DNA of 64,000 nucleotides from Hibiscus mutabilis (Eukaryota > Streptophyta > Magnoliopsida > Malvales > Malvaceae): assembly GCA_019671005.1 (NCBI GenBank), contig JAGYYJ010000105.1, forward strand, positions 32,722-96,721, in the 5' to 3' direction. Positions 60,066-64,000 of the stretch are shown one piece after another. The number at the start of each line of letters is the position of its first letter. Position 1 is the first letter of the stretch. The notes under the pieces were generated by a model. The model had not been told where the DNA came from and ran no database searches. It worked only from the letters and a program-made list of their open reading frames with translations. Both the position numbers and the translations under genes were made by a program.

Positions 60066-62637
60066 CATATATATATCCATGGACCTTCGAGAACTTGGCA
60101 GGTAGTTGGAGAAATAAATTTTAGTTGTTTTCATTGTTTTCAACATGTGCTGTGATATTAAATGTATCTATAAGCACTAAAAAATCATTTGTTGTTTTTG
60201 GTGTTTTTATAAACGTTCCAATACTAAAAAATTACCACATCTGCCTCACTCAATATGTTCAGTTTTAAAAGTCAATTTTTTTAATTTTGACTATAAATAT
60301 TTTAATTAATTAAATTTAATAAAATATAAAATTTTAAACCACTTAATTGAAGGTTTTTAAAATATATTTTTTACATTTTATCAATAATAAATTTAAAGTA
60401 ATAATGAGTTAAAGTTGAAAAAAATTGACCAAAAAAATCAATACTGGACATATTAAATGAGATGGAGGGAGTAATTTTTAATCCTAAATCCTAAATCTAA
60501 ACTCAAAATTTTAATGTTGAAGCATACATAATGGTACAAAAAGGGTAGAAGATTTATATTTATTTTGGTAGGCATTCAACGTAACGAATAAATGAAAAAT
60601 ATTTATTTTATTGATTATGGCTTAAATGAAAAATCAGCTCTTGAACTATATTATTTGTTGTTTTAGCTCGTATATTATTTTTCGGTTAAAACAAGTACTT
60701 AAACTATTATTTCTGGTTGTTTGAAGTCCCTAAACTATTATTTTTTGTCACTTTAAGTTCTTAAACTATTTTTTTATCAAAATACCTAAACTATGTATTT
60801 TTTGCTTTTAGTCCTGAACATTATTTTTTAACTTAGATAACTGGCAAACTTAAAGTAACCATAAATAATAGTTTAGTTCCTTATTTTCACCAAAAATAGT
60901 TTAAGGGCTAAAATTAAACGAGATGTATAATTTAAGAGTTGATTTTTCATTTAAACCTTGATTCATTAATGGTTATAATATTTATAATAAAACAATTGAT
61001 TGCTTCAAATTTTTGATTATATGCATGGTCCTTGTTCTGAAAAGAAGAAAGAAAACTTTGGTGTGCAGAATGAGGCTCTGAATGGAGGAGGAACACTGTT
61101 TGTGAACAAGCATCCGGGGCTTAAGGTGAGAGTGGTTCATGGCAATACCTTGACAGCTGCAGTTATTCTGAATGAATTCCGTAAGGATGTTAAAGAAGTG
61201 TTTCTAACGGGAGCCACTTCCAAGCTCGGCAGAGCAACTGCTCTTTACCTCTGCCGAAGGCGAGTCCGCGTTCTTGTAAGTCCGCCATCATAGAGCTCGA
61301 TCTGAATTTATAACTCAACGATTAATGCATATAACCATTCTTGAGAGACGTTATCGGATAAAAACTTTTGCAATTCTCTCAAACCTGACTAAAGCTTTTT
61401 TGTAGTCAAAAGAAAAATCTGGATATATTTATATTGTTGATTACAATTTAGTATTAGTACCTATCAATGTAAACATGTGATATTCCTCAGCCTTAAATTG
61501 TGATGGTCTTCCTTCACCTAACTTTTCATGTAATCATTATAAATTAATTATTTATGACTTCAAACATATTCATATAATGTGCAGATGTTGACTTCGTCTA
61601 TCGAAAGATTTCAGAAAATACAAAAGGAAGCCCCGGCGGATTGCCAACACTACCTAGTACAAGTGACCAAGTACCAAGCTGCTCAAAACTGTAAGGTATG
61701 AGAATGCATGTATGCGTGAAATCATGTCTTTTTTTGGTGTTTTTATTTATATTTCATGATTAAAAATTTAGATTTATGGTTTAAGGTTAGTATTTAAATA
61801 ATTAAGAGTAGGGTGTGTGGTTTAGGGTTAAGGCTTAGGATTTAATTTTTTAGTTTTGGACACAAAAAAGGTAAAAGATTTTTGTCCGCAGGCTTGAGTG
61901 TATATATACATGAATAATTTTTCTTGTCCACTTTTGGTGTTCTTATATTTGTCCCTACACTAAGAAATTAAGTTTAAAGTTTAGGGTTGAAATTTATGCT
62001 TTAATTTTTAAAATTTAAGATTTTTAATGTTGGAACATACATAAGGTCACTAAAAAAGGGAGGATTAAGGTTCATATATATTTATTACATAAGAAATCAA
62101 CAATAATGATTGGAATTTGTTGTAATGGAATGATATAAACAGACATGGATTGTGGGCAAGTGGATAACACCATGGGAACAAAGCTGGGCCCCATCGGGAA
62201 CCCATTTTCATCAATTCGTGGTCCCTCCCATTCTGGCTTTCAGAAGAGATTGCACCTACGGTGATCTGGCTGCAATGAGATTGCCACTTGATGTTCAAGG
62301 CCTCGGATCCTGCGAGGTACATAATAATGTCGTTAATCTTAATATGAACAAAATTGCGTTATTAACAGTTAAGACATGAGTTGGTGGTGATTATATGTCC
62401 GAAATTTACTTTTTTTATATTTATGTTTGTTTTACTATTTATGTGTGGAGAATTCTATGACAGTATACGATGGAGAGAGGAGTGGTGCATGCGTGCCATG
62501 CAGGAGGTGTAGTTCATCAGCTGGAAGGGTGGACTCACCACGAAGTCGGGGCAATCGACGTCGACAGAATCGACCTCGTCTGGGAAGCTGCTCTCAAGCA
62601 TGGTTTAAGGCCGGTCTCAAGCGTAAACAACGATTGA
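57904..62637 (+). CDS. CER1: CER1, very-long-chain aldehyde decarbonylase (wax alkane synthesis)
   Basis: ER membrane enzyme that, with CER3, makes very-long-chain alkanes of the cuticular wax. Eleven exons join in phase: 57904-57954, 58055-58275, 58374-58606, 58677-58896, 59196-59323, 59397-59653, 59834-59941, 61069-61275, 61585-61695, 62143-62316 and 62464-62637, giving 627 aa (Arabidopsis CER1 is about this long). The N-terminal fatty-acid-hydroxylase-type domain has three histidine boxes: HRFFH (142-146), HSLHH (155-159) and HSLHH (244-248), among hydrophobic membrane segments. The C-terminal WAX2-type domain includes KEVFLTGATSKLGRATALYL and GGVVHQLEGWTHHEVGAID. The start MVAPLSAWPWENLG is the family N-terminus. 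No stop or frameshift found. Intron 7 is 1.1 kb and holds a MITE-like element and a TA microsatellite. Confidence 0.97.
60029..60077. repeat. (AT)n microsatellite in CER1 intron 7
   Basis: A TA run of more than 30 bases continues into ACATACATATATATAT. Confidence 0.9.
60619..60957. mobile_element. MITE-like element with inverted ends in CER1 intron 7
   Basis: The left end (GGCTTAAATGAAAAATCAG) and the reverse complement of the right end (GGTTTAAATGAAAAATCAA) match over about 33 bases. The interior has repeated TTAAACTATTATTT units. Flanks share TTGATT on both sides, a possible but imperfect target duplication. The GGCTTAAAT terminus resembles the element in the kinase intron, suggesting a related family. 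Confidence 0.7.
61740..62030. repeat. degenerate TTTAGGG-like patch in CER1 intron 9
   Basis: Words GGTTTAGGGTTAAGG and TTTAGGGTTG alternate with AT-rich sequence. GGTGTT(C/T)TTAT followed by a CTACACTAAGAAATT motif resembles the patch at 3190 (CCTACACTAAAAATTT), so these are copies of one dispersed repeat. Confidence 0.55.
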
Positions 62638-64000
62638 AAGATTCTTTGCGATTAACATTAGGTTTGAGGAAATTTAAAGAAAAAATAATTGAAAATTGGA
62701 ACATGTTTGGGAGTGACGGTTCTTTTCTTTTCTTTTATTTATTATTAATAGAAGTGTTTGGAGAAAAATATAGAATAGATAATAAACTTGTGCCAGCATA
62801 TGTAATGTTCTTTCTTTTACTTTATTATAAAACTTTTTTTTTATTTTTAAATCAATCAAGTTATTTTTTATATATAATTAAATGTTAAATTGAGTTGGAT
62901 GATCATTTTATGTGAATTATCGGATTTTGATAAAGTACTAGAATTTTGTAACAATGTGAGTAAATTGAAATATTTTATGTAAAATATATATTTATAAAAA
63001 TCATTTCAAGAAATGATGATAGGTGAAATGACAATAGAATTTTATTTGAATTCATTGGTCATGTGTTTATTCTCGAATCTTTTCATAATTGTTTTACTTA
63101 AAAGCTATATAAATGCATGAAACAATAAAAACATCTTGACATTTTATGGATATTATAATTTTGATTACCCTTTAAAATAAAGGTATTTTAGTAATTTATC
63201 AATTGAGTTGATATTGAATTAACTCATATATAACACCATTTCAGTCAATATTTTTTTATACAAGGTAGATATTTGCCTTGTTTGGTAAACAGCTTTTTGA
63301 GTTAAAATTAGAGGTTTGACCAATCAAATCCGTTAATTTAGATGTTTGATAAATAGCGGATTGTGGTGAAATCTCTTATTTTGAAAAAGCTCCTTTTAGT
63401 GTTGCTATTCGATTTAGTGCTGCTATTCAATTGGAAAAATAACATTAAATCTTTAAATTAAAAAAATATCTATTCACTTAAAATATTATTTTAGTATTTA
63501 AAATATTTCTTAAATACAAAGTTCACCCAATTTTATTTTCTCATCCAAATATAAACTTGTTTAAAGGTCAAACCATCTATCCAAGTCCAAAGGTTTATTT
63601 AAAATCTGAAAGGATTTGGACAAAAATACTAAACTTGAAAAACTAAATTTACACAAAAAGTTAAACTTGGTTAAAATTTGGGTTTGAGTCGAATTCTAAC
63701 ATTGAATTCGGTCAGATCATTTACGTATTTATAGTATACTTATTATTTTATTTTAATAAAATATATACTTCATATCACATAAAAATAAATTTACAATAAT
63801 ACATTTTTTGAAAGTTAATAGTACTTTAAAATAAGTATTAAAAATATATTAAGTTTTTCATGTATAAAGAGTGAAACATGTTAATAAAGTAGATATATAA
63901 TTGTTAAATATTATATTAAAAATAAAATAAATCTTTTTTTAAAAAATAAATAATATGGACGGACCAATAAAAGACTTTAGTTAATTATTTGTAATTATAA
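62638..64000. other. AT-rich 3' flank of CER1, no gene recognised
   Basis: Likely holds the CER1 3' untranslated region in its first few hundred bases. The rest is AT-rich DNA without a recognised gene or repeat. Confidence 0.6.

Noticed and set aside
30823..62637. A cuticle or triterpene biosynthetic gene cluster (cyclase plus CER1)
   Set aside because: The cyclase is a pseudogene, no P450 or acyltransferase is present, and a kinase and repeats lie between; proximity alone is not evidence.
62427..62888. 153-codon plus-strand frame overlapping the last CER1 exon
   Set aside because: It is an alternative frame of CER1 exon 11 continuing into AT-rich flank.
1..64000. CRISPR arrays, bacterial operons or phage
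   Set aside because: No spaced direct-repeat arrays or prokaryotic gene organisation; all recognisable genes have plant introns.
1..64000. tRNA or rRNA genes
   Set aside because: Scanning by eye found B-box-like words but no full cloverleaf; a tRNA scan would be needed to exclude them.

Overview
The window is nuclear DNA of a flowering plant. Genes have many exons with GT-AG introns, the intergenic DNA is very AT-rich, and there are a Ty1-copia retrotransposon, a solo LTR and several foldback or MITE-like repeats. The recognisable proteins (eIFiso4G, QCR7, a PBL17-like RLCK-VII kinase, CER1, an oxidosqualene cyclase) are typical of eudicots. A Malvaceae (cotton-like) source is my guess from general resemblance; nothing here proves it.

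Layout. 1-4.05 kb: AT-rich intergenic DNA. 4.06-6.27 kb: an unrecognised small multi-exon gene followed by a degraded tandem copy. 6.37-10.05 kb (minus): relic of an ASHR3-type PHD/SET histone methyltransferase with no SET core. 12.2-17.8 kb (plus): intact eIF(iso)4G, 799 aa over nine exons. 18.5-21.8 kb (plus): relic of the meiotic gene PRD2/MPS1 with a stop codon. 23.7-25.2 kb (minus): intact QCR7 (complex III, 122 aa). 26.5-30.0 kb (plus): Arg/Gly-rich protein, probably mitochondrial ribosomal mS35-like, with a one-base frameshift in exon 1. 30.8-45.1 kb (minus): a full-length but broken oxidosqualene cyclase, carrying a complete copia element in exon 5, a solo LTR of the same family in the last intron, a retroposon in intron 3, two frameshifts and a stop codon. 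About 47.2 kb: a stray second copy of the cyclase exon 3. 47.9-52.2 kb (minus): intact PBL17-like kinase (438 aa) with a 0.7 kb foldback element in intron 5. 52.3-57.9 kb: gene-free, with a 1.5 kb inverted-repeat element and a TTCGGTTCGGG-rich duplicated array. 57.9-62.6 kb (plus): intact CER1 (627 aa). 62.6-64 kb: AT-rich intergenic DNA.

The genes do not form an operon-like unit. Four conserved genes (eIFiso4G, QCR7, PBL17-like, CER1) read through cleanly. Four others (ASHR3-like, PRD2-like, mS35-like, cyclase) carry coding lesions. This alternation suggests gene loss after duplication, with functional copies elsewhere in the genome. CER1 (wax alkanes) and the cyclase (triterpenes) both relate to cuticle chemistry in general, but the cyclase is dead here, so I see no working biosynthetic cluster. 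I found no convincing previously undescribed system. The most informative locus is the cyclase pseudogene and its layered insertions.
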